Part shown: piece after piece, positions 1 to 11,447 of the stretch
How positions within the stretch are numbered: the stretch's first letter is position 1
Layout: every line of letters starts with the position of its first letter
NCBI GenBank assembly: GCA_027922465.2
Contig: BQMF02000385.1
Span: forward strand, 310,001 to 374,000
DNA length: 64,000 bases
Origin: Turritopsis dohrnii
Taxonomy: Eukaryota; Cnidaria; Hydrozoa; Anthoathecata; Oceaniidae
Reading direction: 5' to 3'
Translations under genes and position numbers: made by a program
Notes under the pieces: model-generated
What the model saw: only the letters and a program-made list of their open reading frames with translations
Database searches by the model: none
What the model was told of the DNA's origin: nothing

Positions 1-907
1 CGATTTGAATTAAGTTTATATTGATCTTCTCTGATATCACAGTGATTACATATGAAAATCACATAATATGCTTTAAACATCTTCTTAATTACATACAAAC
101 AGAATTCCCAATGTTGCAAATACAAAAAGTAATCAAAGATCTTGATCATTAAAAGTATATGCTCTATAAATTTATACCAAAATTTACCAAAATTTTGTAT
201 TGTGTTACTATAGTACAGTTTGAATTTATACACAGTTGGAACATTTCAATTTGTCAGGATAATGATCAAGGCTATATTATTACAAAACAAAACGTGATTA
301 TAGAAAAAACATATCAACAAACAAATCAACAAACATAAAATGATAACAAATACATAATAGTTTATATGACGCTCGACCCACACACAAGCCACATACAAAC
401 AGGAATAAATTCACAACAGATAACACAAGCAAACACGGGTCCACACAGCACGTAAAAATTGAACACAACGTAATTGTTCATTAACAATCGTGATTAGGAA
501 CAACATTCATAAATAGGGGCATTGTCAGTATAACTTAGCTAGAAAATCATCAATCAAAAGTGGTGCAGAGCAGACAACCACTACTTAATGTTAGAGCTGA
601 GGAGGAAACGGTATTAAAGTATTAAACCCAAACAAGAAACAAAAAAAAATCTTTTGTATCTAGAAAGGCTTAAACATTGAAACAGTTTTCCCTAATAAGA
701 ACACATAGCTCTTTGACTGAAAAATTCTTACTTAACAACTTCTTAGTTAGATAGAAGTATCACACTACAGTAGAATATTATACGTACTCCTCAGAGCTTC
801 ATAAAAGCATAATTGACACTACAAAAACTTTATTACACTACAAACACTTTAAACTATATATACCATCAGACTATATATTTATTTACATCTGAATGAAAAA
901 TACTTAC
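1..907. other. AT-rich stretch, no gene recognised
   Basis: No open frame with recognisable protein content was seen on either strand. If the minus-strand exon at 908-1062 is real, this stretch is the beginning of its first intron, because that exon ends in a GTAAGTA donor read leftwards from position 907. Confidence 0.4.
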
Positions 908-1062
908 TTTATTTCGTTACGTTTCACAGCACCTTTCTCGAGAAGCATTGAAATGTCAACAACACATCTTTGCTTCTGAGATAGGGTAGTTCTGAAAGAA
1001 CTTGAAATTTCACGAATTGCCTCATTATCATCAGCATTTAACGCAGATTTTAATTTTTCCAT
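908..1062 (-). CDS. Possible first coding exon of an unidentified gene
   Basis: On the minus strand an ATG at 1062-1060 opens 51 codons plus two bases and runs directly into a consensus splice donor, GTAAGTA (907-901). The peptide starts MEKLKSALNADDNEAIREIS and ends in LLEKGAVKRNEI. It is charged and looks helical, as in the N-terminus of a soluble protein. No family was recognised. The exon is shorter than the usual ORF cut-off. The rest of the gene would lie to the left of the window. Support is the clean ATG, the coding-like composition and the perfect donor; a chance match cannot be excluded. Confidence 0.4.
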
Positions 1063-2764
1063 AATCTGTTTTTAATCATCCAAACGTCCTTCTTTACATG
1101 GGATAAGAACTGGATGTTGTTTGACACATGCGCTAAGGTTTTGGAACCTTCTGGAATCCTGTCTGTGGGTTTTGAATAATAGAAAAAGTAGGATCAGTAA
1201 AAAACAGCTGAAATATGCAAAAATTCTGTGAGAAATCGGCAAAAAATAGCAAGCAATGCAAAATTTTCTAAAAACTCGGCAAAACATAGTCAACATATCC
1301 TTAAAGAATCGGCAAAAAACAGCTGAGCATTGCATATTTCTGATGAATTCGGCAGGAGCAAAGGTGATTTTTTTGCCGGTGGAGAAAAAAGAGAAAAGAA
1401 GCACGGCAAATGTGGGCGCCGCGCGACAAATCCAAATAATGGCGGGTGGGCGTATTACAATCGCAATTTCGCCCCGAGTATATGACAATGGCGCAAATAT
1501 GACTTAAGTTCGTGCCGTGATGATACGCAATAATAAGTAGTACATGGTGTAGAGTCAATTTAGATAAATTCTCTTGGTCAGTCATATGCCGACGCTGACT
1601 GACCTTGGCTACGCCCCTGGTAGCCTAAATCGATACTATTGGCTTTGTTTTCGTTATCAAAATTGATGATAATTTCATTGCAGGGAGCTGGGAAAATTAG
1701 TAAAAATAGTCAAAATTACATAATGATATGTTAACAGTGATAATAACGGCCCTATGTCAGTGAGAAACAAAGAAGAAACACTATAAAGGTCGGTAAAATG
1801 AATTTGAGATTCTATGAAAAAAGAAATCAGAAAACATGTCATTGGAATATGGCCCTTTGCTTTCAATAAATATGAAATCTTTGCATACGGTACTTTTGAA
1901 TATTAAAATAAAATTTAATATGTATACAACAATATTTTTATAAGCACAACAACTATAAACACACTTACGGTAATATGTGCAGAAGAATAAGCATAATGCT
2001 ACGGTAGATTTGCGAACAATAAAAATTTTTATAAATGCCAAATACTTTGAAATCCAAAGGGTTTCTATTATGTGTCTTAATATACTACACCTGAAAGAAC
2101 AAAAGTATGCAGTGATGTAAATAGCAGTCGGTCATCGGACATGTCCGATCATTTTTACACATTGGTCTGACAGATAAAAGCTAATAAAGGAAATTTTCGA
2201 CCAAGAAAATGCCCAGTCCTAAAAGACTTTAAATCTTTTATGATGAATATAGAGAACTTCCGATTTTAAGCCAATCTAGAGCTAATTAAAGGCTCTTAAA
2301 TTTTAACTTAACCACCACAGGGGGCTCAGAGAGCACCACAGACCCTCATCTCCATTGAGATGAGGGTCCATTGCATAAAAATACTGACATGATGCATAAA
2401 AATACTGACATTAAAATATACTATTCTAGTCAGTAAAAGCAGGAACACAATGAGAATACTCTAAACCATTTTCAGAAAGAGCTTGAAAAGACCTTTATGA
2501 TTATCAAGTGAGATGAAAAACGTTATTGCTTGCTGGTATTTTCAGACTGACCTTGAATATGCCTATGACTAATCAATTTGACATAAACTACAAAGCGTAA
2601 AAAAGCGGTGAAAAGACGATAAAAGCTGGTTCAATCAGTAAAAGAGCTAAATTAATACAAAGTAAATGTGGTGAAGTCTGTGAACCCACAGAAGTAAACA
2701 AACCCAGATTAAACACTTAATTTCTGGAATTAAGTGGCGGTTTTCGGAACTTGAGTTGCTTATA
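1063..2764. other. Noncoding spacer with imperfect CGGCAAAAA repeats
   Basis: Between about 1200 and 1380 there are loosely spaced repeats around CGGCAAAAAA followed by CAGCTGA or GCATTGCA, resembling decayed transposon-end sequence. A short perfect hairpin (GACCCTCATCTC with its complement) lies at about 2342-2368. No gene was recognised; overlapping short frames on both strands look like chance. Confidence 0.4.
2120..2195. repeat. Fragment of hAT-type element end (TCGGACATGTCCGA)
   Basis: The sequence GTCGGTCATCGGACATGTCC near 2128-2147 closely matches the subterminal region of the inserted hAT-type element at 5476-6694, which carries GGTCGGACATCGGACATTG just inside its left end. This is most likely a broken end of the same family. 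The CGGACATGTCCG core is palindromic. Confidence 0.5.
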
Positions 2765-3318
2765 CAACCCTTTGAATTAGGATTTTTTTCCGACGGCAAA
2801 ATTTTGCCGTCGTGATATGATGATTTTGTTGGACACGTCAGCAAATACGTTTTTCACATCGGCAAAATTGTTTTTATTATGCCTTCCCACTCGTTTTCCT
2901 ATACGTATCTAAAAGTTAGAGCAATCGGCACACTCCCGCTCGCTTTTCGATAATCCTCGTGACATTTTATCGAAAATCATTTTGTCTAAGTAAGTTTCTT
3001 AATCAGAAATACTTCTCGTGGTTAAAAATAAAAGGTATTTCTTTTTATGCAGAAGCAATTTAAATGAATGAAGAAATAAATGAACGTGATGAAAGAAAAA
3101 AAACGAATACTGAAAGAAAAAAATGAATGAACGAGTTCGTAAAAGAAAAGAGAACATGTTTTTTTTCTTTTGTTTTATTTTTTTAACGGGTTGTTTATTC
3201 CGAAAATACCAAAATTCTATCGACGGCATTTTTTTGCCGACGTGAAATGTGCTTTTCTCAAATTACGACGGCAATTACGTCGGCATTTGCCGCGTGCCGC
3301 CGTGAATTAAAAGGGTTG
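2765..3318. mobile_element. MITE, family with CARCCCTYTGAATT ends
   Basis: The left end reads CAACCCTTTGAATTAGG and the right end, complemented, CAACCCTTTTAATTC. It is flanked by a TTATA direct repeat at 2760-2764 and 3319-3323. Just inside the left end lies the palindrome CGACGGCAAAATTTTGCCGT, and related CGGCA-rich stretches lie near the right end (3222-3300). A second copy of the family is at 10331-11020. There is no coding capacity. The short duplication suggests hAT-like mobilisation, which is inference. Confidence 0.75.
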
Positions 3319-3405
3319 TTATAACACTTGCAACATTTGAAAATCATTTAAAGATTGTTGCTGGATTGTTTGCTGGATTCGACAGTTGGTCATCACTGAA
3401 GGGTT

Positions 3406-4194
3406 TTGTCAAACTACCAAGGACCAGCTGTACGTGTGATTTGGAACCCATGTGCAGCCGAGCAGGTCACGATGAACATCAGGTGGATGCAACTGGTATT
3501 TATCTTCATGATTGGATTTCAATATGGGAAGGAATCAATGACAATTGCAAACACTCCAAACTCATTGCTATGTTGTAGAGAGTTACAAGACTATGAACTA
3601 TCAAGTTTCTCTCTTGCATTCCATTACCAAAGGGATCGAAGTAAACTCCCAAAGAGACAATATGTAGCCTTACAACAGATATTTCTTGTTCTTAGTGGAA
3701 CTGTTGAAATAAATCCAGGTCCAAGGCCCGGAAGGATGAAGTTTCCATGTGGGCAGTGTTCAAAGGCTGTCAAAAACACTGATAACTCTATTGCTTGTGA
3801 CACCTGCAACTTGTGGTTCCATAAGGAATGTGTGTCATTGGGGGACCAGATTTTCGACTGTTATACAAACAATGAGACCCTCAATTGGACATGTACACGA
3901 TGTGCCCTTACAGACCTATCGTTTTCATTATTTAACAGCTCTATTTCATCTGAGGACTCGACTGAACCCGTTCAGGACATCCGCCTGAAAAAATCCAAGC
4001 AACTACGTGTATCTATATGCAACTTTCAAAGCATCTGGAACAAGCAAAATATCCTGCAGAACTTTCTCACCTCTAACAACATCGACATACTGCTGGGATC
4101 AGAAACGCACCTTTCATGCAACATATCCAATTCTGAACTCATTCCTGTAGTACTGCACTCCGAAAGGATTGTAACGACGGGTATGGTGGTGTGA
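3406..4194 (+). pseudogene. Non-LTR ORF, N-terminal part: 2A-like motif, PHD finger, start of endonuclease
   Basis: This is a 262-codon open frame. Around residues 97-106 it has SGTVEINPGP, closely similar to the 2A-like NPGP motifs found at the N-terminus of some CR1-like ORFs. A PHD-type C4HC3 arrangement follows (CGQC, CDTC, HKEC, CTRC; residues about 115-170). The endonuclease then begins with VSICNFQSI and ILLGSETHL. A frameshift near 4190 ends the frame; the endonuclease continues in another frame from 4191. The element's true start codon is uncertain. Confidence 0.75.
3694..3723 (+). other. 2A-like NPGP motif
   Basis: The codons give SGTVEINPGP. The 2A consensus ends in D-V/I-E-x-N-P-G-P. 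Here the Asp two residues before the Glu is Thr, so activity is doubtful, but E, N, P, G and P are present and the location just before a PHD/endonuclease region matches known CR1-like elements. Confidence 0.6.
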
Positions 4195-5024
4195 TAATTA
4201 TTTACAAAAAAGAACTATTGGTCGAGGAAATATCTCACAAAATTGGAGAGCTTGTATCGATTTGCGTAGAAACATTTGAGAAACCAGTAATATTTACATC
4301 ATGCTACAGATCTCCAAGCAACACAGCTAATCAGAACAAAGAACTTAATGATAGTCTGCGTGCACTTTGTCGAAAATTTAAAAACAACCCAATGTGGATA
4401 GGAGGCGATTTCAACCTTCCAGATATTGATTGGAATACAAACAGTATATGCGGTAACCAGTACCCTAAAAAAATGAATGAGGAATTTCTAGAGACATTTG
4501 ACGATTCAAATCTGCAGCAAATCATGGATTTCAGCACCCGAAAGAAGGCAACTCTCGATATTCTTTTGACAAATCGTTCCTTGCTTATGAGAAACTGTGA
4601 ACCATTACCAGGATTTGGAGACCACGATACTGCAGTTCTTGTCGACATTTTTTGCCATCCCCAAAAGCTCAAACGTGTACAACGCAAAATATACCTCTCG
4701 AGGAGAGCCAACCTCTCAGAATTACGAAACGAAATTGCAGGCGAACTTAAAAAACTAGAAACATCAGTCACAGCCGTAACACCTGTCAATAACCTTTGGA
4801 CTTCCATCAAAAGCATTCTACTTGCAGCTCAAGACAAACACGTTCCTTCAACATTAACATCGAAGCGCTACAACCAGCCATGGTTCAACCGCGACTGCAA
4901 ACGTGCAGTCCGGAAGAAAACAAGACGATATAGAGTTTTCAAAAGAACAAAACTTGAAAAGGACTGGGACAGATACAAAGAGTCGGCAAAGGCAGCAAGA
5001 AAAACATGTAGTGATGCGTTATAA
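4191..5024 (+). pseudogene. Non-LTR endonuclease domain, second frame
   Basis: This frame carries the rest of the AP-like endonuclease: SCYRSPS, WIGGDFNLPDIDWN (catalytic Asp and Asn), TLDILLTN and FGDHDTAV (the SDH box, here GDH). After it come the basic linker (NQPWFNRDCKRAVRKK) and a charged helix that leads into RT. The frame breaks around 4960-5020 and coding continues in the frame at about 4990-5472. Confidence 0.75.
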
Positions 5025-5472
5025 CAACTTCATTAGGGACAGCGTATCCGAAAATGATGATAAGAATAGAAAGCGCTTCTTCTCGTTCATCAAATCGAAA
5101 AAGTCGGACATTACTGGAGTCACACCATTAATTGATGGGAATACAACGTACACAAAATATGAGGACATTGCAGAGTTATTGAACAAACAATTTGCCAGCG
5201 TGTTCTCAACGGATGATGGAAAAACACCTGAAATTAAAGGTGAGAAAGGTCGACCAATCAACAACATAATATTTACGAAAAACGGAATTGTGAAACTTCT
5301 TGGAAATCTTGATCCTGAAAAAGCAAGCGATCCTGACAGTATTTCAGCACGATTACTAAAAGAATGTGCCAACGAAGTTGCTGACATACTAGTTCTTCTT
5401 TTCACTTCATCATTACAGCAAGGAAAAATCCCTAACGAATGGAGACACGCAATTATTTCCCCATTATTCTAA
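4990..5472 (+). pseudogene. Non-LTR reverse transcriptase, N-terminal segment
   Basis: The frame contains FFSFIKSKK, the KPEKA-like LDPEKASDPDSISARLLKEC and PNEWRHAIISPLF, the classic opening of CR1-type RT. It stops at TAA just where the hAT-type element has inserted (duplication AAGGT at 5471-5475). The homologous continuation resumes at 6695 with GGNKNRSKAENYRPISL. The TAA appears to replace the Lys codon of the usual P-L-F-K-G-G motif. Confidence 0.75.
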
Positions 5473-5475
5473 GGT

Positions 5476-6694
5476 CAAGCCTCGAAATAGCGGTCGGACA
5501 TCGGACATTGTCCGATCCAGACTCAAAATTGTCCGACTGAAATCAGTTCTGGCCTGACTTTTTGTCCGACATGTTTTCATGCGATAGTTTACTTCGCAAA
5601 TACTGCCGTCGTTATTGTAAAGCAACAAAAAGTTAGGTCTGTAATGTTAAATTTTTCTTTGATTAGTCTTCCGCGATTATATCGGAAATCAAGTTAAGAC
5701 TCACTGAAAAGGACTTGAATGATAATCTTTCAATCGATCAATTTTGAATGAAAATGAAACGCACGTACGTGACCTTAGAAAAATGTAATCTTTTTTAATT
5801 CATTCTACTGCACATTTACGTCATAGCAGGTGTGTTGTTTATTAAAATTTTTCTTCTTTTCTATAAAGGCCAATTTTCACTGCGCGATATTAAATACTCT
5901 TCCAAATAATATACATTGTGGAAATATAGATAGCAGCGTTTCGATATTATTGGTGAAAAACTCTGAAAAGTTACGAAACTTTCCTTTTGTGCATACAGTT
6001 GATCTTTCGTTTTAAGAAATAAAAATGCCAGGTGCTCAATCGGGTTAAATTCAATTCGATTAAAAATTCATTCATTTCATTTGCGCAACTTTTTATCGTG
6101 GAAGATGGCCCATCTATAGAAGATTATGACCCATCCAATGCCATAAAATTGTGGGTGGAGGAAAAGGACAGGCCACCAAATCAACAAAAGAGATTGCAGT
6201 AAAAACCACGCACTGGTTTGAAACGGAAGCTTGCCTCGCTAAGTGATTGTAGCTCGAGTGAAGAAGAGGCAGATGATACGTTTTTGAATGATTTGTTTGG
6301 CGATGAGGATGAATATGATGACTTTCTAGGTTTTTAATACGTCAAACCTTTAGTTTTTCCATTTTTCTTTTGAATTTTGTTTGTTTGTCAGTGAGATGAT
6401 TAATTCTGAAGTCGAAAGTTCTATTTATTGTGTTAAGGCAAAAAAGTTAAGGCAAAAGTTCTATCGAAGAAAAAAGCCGCGGCAATAACAGACTAATCTC
6501 TCATCAAAATAACATACTGTTTGTTGCTAAGTTGTTTTTATTTTTATTTTTCAAGCAAAAGTAATTTATTTGTGTTAACGACAGTTAATCAATTTTATTA
6601 TTAAGAAAGTAATTGTTATCGGACATGTCCGACCAGATTTAAAATGTACCGGACATTTTGTCCGACTGTCCTCAAAAAATTATTTCGAGGCTTG
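5476..6694. mobile_element. hAT-type element inserted in the RT gene
   Basis: Terminal inverted repeats are CAAGCCTCGAAATA and TATTTCGAGGCTTG. The flanks carry a 5-bp duplication AAGGT (5471-5475 and 6695-6699). Removing the insert and one AAGGT rejoins the retrotransposon RT frame apart from one stop codon, which proves the insertion order. Subterminal TGTCCGA repeats are present at both ends. Inside, at about 6095-6338, plus-strand codons such as EDGPSIEDYDPSNAIKLWVE and an acidic C-terminal tail resemble the end of hAT transposases. A 5-bp duplication is typical of the hAT5 subgroup. Confidence 0.8.
6095..6338 (+). pseudogene. hAT-like transposase C-terminal remnant
   Basis: The translated remnant reads EDGPSIEDYDPSNAIKLWVE, then EKDRPPNQQKR with one stop, then RTGLKRKL and an acidic tail ending NDLFGDEDEYDDFLGF before TAA. 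The segment resembles the region that follows the hAT dimerisation domain in animal ZNF862-like proteins. It lies inside the 5476-6694 element and has no start of its own. Confidence 0.5.
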
Positions 6695-7994
6695 AAGGTG
6701 GTAACAAGAATCGATCGAAGGCAGAGAATTATCGACCCATCAGTTTAAGTTCCGTAACTTGCAAAATTATGGAGCACATTGTTCATAGTCACATCATGAA
6801 GCACTTTGACATTGAAAAAATACTATCAAAAACTCAACACGGTTTCCGAAAAACGTCACTCTTGCGAAACCCAATTGATACAAACAGTACACGACATTGC
6901 AAAGTCAATAAACAATTGTGAACAGATAGACTCGATCTTACTCGATTTTAGTAAAGCCTTCGATATAGTTTGCCATCGGAAACTCCTCTTAAAATTAAAA
7001 CATTATGGCATTTGTGGAAATATCATTACTTGGATAACAGACTTTTTGAATGAACGTACTCAATTTGTAGTGGTGCGAGGTTCCTCGTCAAGTAACAGTA
7101 GTCTTATCAGGCGTCCGCCAAGGCACAGTTCTAGGTCCACTTCTATTCCTGGCTTACATAAACGACATGCCCCTAGTAACCACGTCTAATATTGCACTGT
7201 TTGCCGACGATTCATACATCCATCGTCCAATCAATTCTAAAGAAGATGCTGATCAGCTCCAGGGCGACCTAGACAAATTAGTCACCTGGGAAAAGGACTG
7301 GTCAATGCAATTCCACCCAGACAAATGTAAACTGTTGAGAATCACAAACAAACGAAACATCATTGATGCCTCGTACTATCTACACGGTCTCCAGCTTGAA
7401 AATATTGAAAAGGCTAATTATCTAGGAGTCACTCTAACAAGAAAACTGTTATGGAACACTCATATTTCTGGAATATGTGCAAAGGCACACCACACTAGAT
7501 TCTTTCTCCAAAGAAACTTAGTAAAAAGTAGCAAAGACACACGACTTGTTTGTTACAAAACCTTCATCTGTCCGATTGTTGAGTATGCTAGTACAGTCTG
7601 GGATCCCATTGACAACGAAAAACTGAACTCTCAAATTGAAATGGTACAACGTAAAGCCCTGTGTTGGATATGCAATTCCTGGAAGCAATTAACTAGCCCT
7701 ACTGTTCTAAGACACTCCCTGAATCTTAAAACGCTTGACCACAGAAGGAAAATGGCAAGTCTCAAGATGCTTCATGAAATCGTGTATAATAGCAAATGTG
7801 TGAACACTGAGATAATTCCAAAACGTCAGAGGTGCGCGAGTGTAAAATTTCAACCTCTGTTCGGGCGTGTTAAATCGTACACATACTCCTTTTCCCCGAA
7901 AACTGTTAGATTGTGGAACGAGCTCCCAGTAAAAGTCAGAAAAATTGAAGATCTGAATGTGTTTAAAAATGAAATTGATAAATTATTTGTCTAA
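6695..7994 (+). pseudogene. Non-LTR reverse transcriptase, catalytic and C-terminal part
   Basis: This continues the RT domain: ENYRPISLSSV, KTQHGFRK, a frameshift near 6850, LDFSKAFDIVCH, another frameshift near 7110, RQGTVLGPLLFLAYIND (partly out of frame) and the catalytic box ALFADDSYI at about 7190-7216. The thumb and the CR1-type C-terminus follow, with FSPKTVRLWNELPVKVRK near the end and a stop at 7992-7994. The last 275 codons (from 7167) are uninterrupted. Confidence 0.85.
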
Positions 7995-8689
7995 GATTTT
8001 ACTGTATATAACATATAATTTTAAATTTTTATATATAATTTTTCAAATTTGGCAACCTGTTTCACATTTTAACTTCTTCCAAATCTTCCAAATAAAAACT
8101 AGAACTAGAACTAGATGCTCTTGCAAGGGTTGTACAAATGTCCGACCAAACAAAATTCCTTTATTTACATCACTGGTATGCATTCTAAATTCATCTCACA
8201 TTACTTCTGAAATCTCGGTACTTGGTTTGCAATTCTTTTCTATCTGGCTTATGTTTTTTGCAATATTGTCTGGAAAACGATTTTAAGATCTGCAATTGTG
8301 AACCTTTTGATGCATAATCCAGAGGCATTTTTATCATTATCATAAGTATGCATTGTTTTTACTTCTTTTAATTGATTTTGATGACCATGATGACTTTTGA
8401 GAAATAAAATGTTGTAATGTTTGTCTTCTTGTTTATATTCACAATCTCAAGTCTCATGTAACTTCGGAAATGGTTCACCCAAGGAATGTTCAATCTACCA
8501 ACAATTTTTGTTGTGTATACCAAGTAAGGTTGTTGAGCAGTTTGTATGAGGCAAACGATTTGGCTATGGCGCACCACAAAACACAATACTGTAGCCTAAT
8601 TGCTTTGGAATAAAATGTTGATGACATGCCTGATGATGTTGAGTGTGATACGAATCTCTTTGTAGACAACACAACTGGTTATGTGACTG

Positions 8690-8930
8690 GTTATGTAATG
8701 CTATCAACAATGTCTTGACGAATCTTCATTCTGCATTAGATAAATTTGACAAGCATGCATCCAGGAACTCACTCACTTTAAATCCTGACAAAGCTATTGT
8801 TTATCTCTAAAACAAAATTATAAGTCCTTTGCTTAAGTTCAAAATGCAAGAGAAAGATATCAGCATTGTAAAAAGATTAAAATGCCTCAGCATCATTGAC
8901 GAGAAGCTATCATGGGAGGCATGCACCAAA
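8690..8930 (+). pseudogene. Non-LTR reverse transcriptase thumb fragment
   Basis: The codons give LHSALDKFDKHASRNSLTLN, then PDKAIVYL, a stop, and KRLKCLSIIDEKLSWEAC. The pattern of N-L-x-L-N-x-x-K followed by L-G-x-x-x-D-x-x-L-x-W is typical of the region just after the RT catalytic box. It is a stranded piece with no intact frame. Confidence 0.6.
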
Positions 8931-9224
8931 AATGAATAAATGAATGAATGATATTTATTTATTTGTCAACAAAAAGAATTACAAAGGTGTTATGTTTTTA
9001 AAAAAAATAACTGGAGACCACCCCAATAGACTACTCTAAACAGAGGGGGTGGCCACTGAAGTAAATGAAATAAATACATTAACATAAGCTAAACAACAAA
9101 ATCATACACTATACTGTATGAGGACAACAAGAAAAAATCAGCTTTATTGTTAATTATAAAAAGCTAGATACTGTCTGTATAATTTTGATATGAAGAAATC
9201 ACTGACAAGGTTTTTTTAGTTGGC

Positions 9225-10253
9225 TTAAAGGCCATACAAGGTAAGGTCCAGGTGACTAAATGAAGATTGAAAGAAGTTCCACCAAGTTATGGATTGGTAG
9301 GTAATAGAGTGTATTTCGAAGGATTTAGTATTGGCTAAGGGTTTAGATAAAGAGCACCTTGGCTTTCCTCTAGTATTAAATTCATGCGATAACTTAGTAA
9401 ATTTGATAGTACTCTGAATGTGACGAGGTAACTGATGATTGAGGACTGGGTGTATGAATAAAAGGTTTACAAGATTGAAGATAATAAGAAAACAAAGTTT
9501 AGCAAAGAGAATTTTGGTAGGAGTAAGAAGAGGATATAATGTGATAATACGAGCAGCAGATTTTTGAAGTAGGAGGATACGTTTAGAGATAGAGGATTCT
9601 TGTTGGACCCCAACCTGGCAACCAAAGTGCAAGTGAGATGAAGATAGCATGATAAATAGATATAAGAATAAACTGAGGAACAAAGTGGCGGACGCTAGGC
9701 ACAATTAGCAGGATGAAGAAAGAGCAAAGTATAGAAAGTTGTGATCTAAGTATACTTCAAGGTATTTAATATGTTCACTTGGCTGAAGTCTTTTCCAATT
9801 AATCTTAAGTCTCAGGTTAAAATAAGATGGTTTACATTTGGATTTGAAAGGAACAAACTCAGTTTTGCTTGTGTTTAAAGATATTTTATTGGCATTGAGT
9901 CAATTAAGGAGTAGCTTTAGATCTATGTTGGTTTGCTTGTTGATGGATTTAAGTGAGTCACTAAAATGAAGAAGATTATAGTATTGTCAGCAAAATCTTA
10001 GACTCTTGAGAATGCAAGTACTTGAAGGAGACTGTTGATGTAGAGAAAAAACAAAAGTGGTCCCCAAGACGGAACCTTGTGTAACCTCGTATTTAATTGG
10101 TTTAAGTGTTGATTTAAAGTTTGAAAGTTTATTATTTCTACTTTGTAGTAAGTCCACATCAGTACTTGTAACTGCCATTATATGAGTTTCTTCACCAAAA
10201 AGATTTATAATAATAAGGCTAGCAATAAGCTTTTGTCTTTTCTCTAAGCTCAT
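9225..10253 (-). pseudogene. Non-LTR reverse transcriptase 3' fragment, minus strand
   Basis: Two minus-strand frames belong to one RT. The upper one (9987-10253) has TQGSVLGTTFVFSLHQQSP, a decayed version of the G-V-P-Q-G-S-V-L-G-P box. The lower one (9225-9704) has LLQKSAARIIT, HEFNTRGK and ITWWNFFQSS, matching the conserved C-terminus of CR1/jockey-type RTs. The catalytic FADD region is lost between them. The strand is opposite to the element at 3.3-8.1 kb, so this is a separate insertion. Confidence 0.7.
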
Positions 10254-10330
10254 TCCTTGTTGTCATCATGATAAAGAATTACCTTATTGGTATAAAATTT
10301 GGCGCATACTAATTTTGGCGCACCCTACTT

Positions 10331-11020
10331 CAGCCCTCTGAATTAGGAACAAAGACTGACAGCGAAAAAATGCCTTCATATTTGAAAATTGCGACGGCAG
10401 ATCATTATTTACGACGGCAAAAAAATGCCACCATGTGAGATGTTGACGACAGCAAAACTTGATTGGTTTATTCAAGTAAAAATATTATGGCTAATAAAAC
10501 AGAAACTAAATAGTTTATAAATCAATAGTGTTATCTGGAACAAGAAGTTACAAGATTTAAAATTGTAAACCACGGGATTTGCTGTGAACTTGTCCTCTTA
10601 ATTGTTTGATTATTTATAGTTTAAAAACAACGAACCTACGTGTTAACATTTCTTTAGTAATTTCACGGCAAGCGAAAAGAAAAATCACAATTTGTATTGA
10701 AATCAAAACCGAAACAGACTTGAATAGAATATGAACTTATCGAGAAAAAAAATCATTCCAAAACAAAACCCAAACTGACTTTTATAATAAACATTCCTGT
10801 GTAAAGGCTTTCTATTTGGCATTACGTGACGTAAACAAATGTTCTATAGAAAGAAAATTTTTGAGAATAAACAGAAGATGTCAGGGGAATTCCCAGGAAT
10901 ACCCCTGACATATTCAATGTATTCAAAAAACATTGTCGGCAAAATTTTGCCGTCGTAATTTTTATTTATGGCAGCTTCACGACGGCAAAAGCTAAATGCC
11001 GTTGTAAATTCAGAGGGCTG
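10331..11020. mobile_element. MITE, second copy of the CARCCCTYTGAATT family
   Basis: Both ends read CAGCCCTCTGAATT, flanked by a direct repeat CTACTT (10325-10330 and 11021-11026). As in the first copy, CGACGGCAAAA-type sequence and a GGCAAAATTTTGCC palindrome lie inside the ends. It sits within the left arm of the larger element. An internal stretch near 10880-10912 forms a hairpin (TGTCAGGGG/CCCCTGACA). No coding capacity was seen. Confidence 0.75.
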
Positions 11021-11447
11021 CTACTTTCATCGCGATTTCGCACATACTAATTTTGGCGCACATACCATTTGCGCGTAATAATGGTATAATGCAATAAATA
11101 ATAACGAGAAGTTGAAACGACATTATCTACGGATATTTCGTCCAACCTCTGTGGACATTATCAACGTATGAGAATTTTTAAAATTTACAGCGCAAAAGTT
11201 CACCTAATTCTATACAAAATTACATACACATAATGACGTTAGCATGACAACTATAATATATAGACACATAAATAAAGGAATAATTACGGTAATAATTCCC
11301 TTATCAACAAAGTACGTAACGCAAAAAACAACAAACTACATATAACATAAATCACGACACAACCTAGTCACCAGGAACGGCCTAAATGACCAGTAAGGGT
11401 AACGTAGTCGCTAGAGATACAAATGTCTCTCCCCTTGCTGCTGATAG

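Larger units (their letters stand above)
3319..8116 (+). mobile_element. CR1-like non-LTR retrotransposon, decayed and interrupted
   Basis: A plus-strand element encodes, in order, a 2A-like motif, a PHD finger, an AP-type endonuclease, reverse transcriptase and the C-terminal extension typical of CR1/Rex/L2-like elements. At least three frameshifts and an in-frame stop break the reading frame, and a 1.2-kb hAT-type element sits in the RT domain at 5476-6694. The 3' end has AATAAAAA followed by three CTAGAA units (about 8093-8116), like the short 3' microsatellites of this group. The left boundary is uncertain: coding begins near 3366-3406, immediately after the MITE. Confidence 0.8.

Noticed and set aside
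1072..1585. Overlapping ORFs of 83-138 residues on both strands near 1.1-1.6 kb
   Set aside because: Composition is biased and hydrophobic or Lys-rich with no family match; the region contains imperfect CGGCAAAA repeats.
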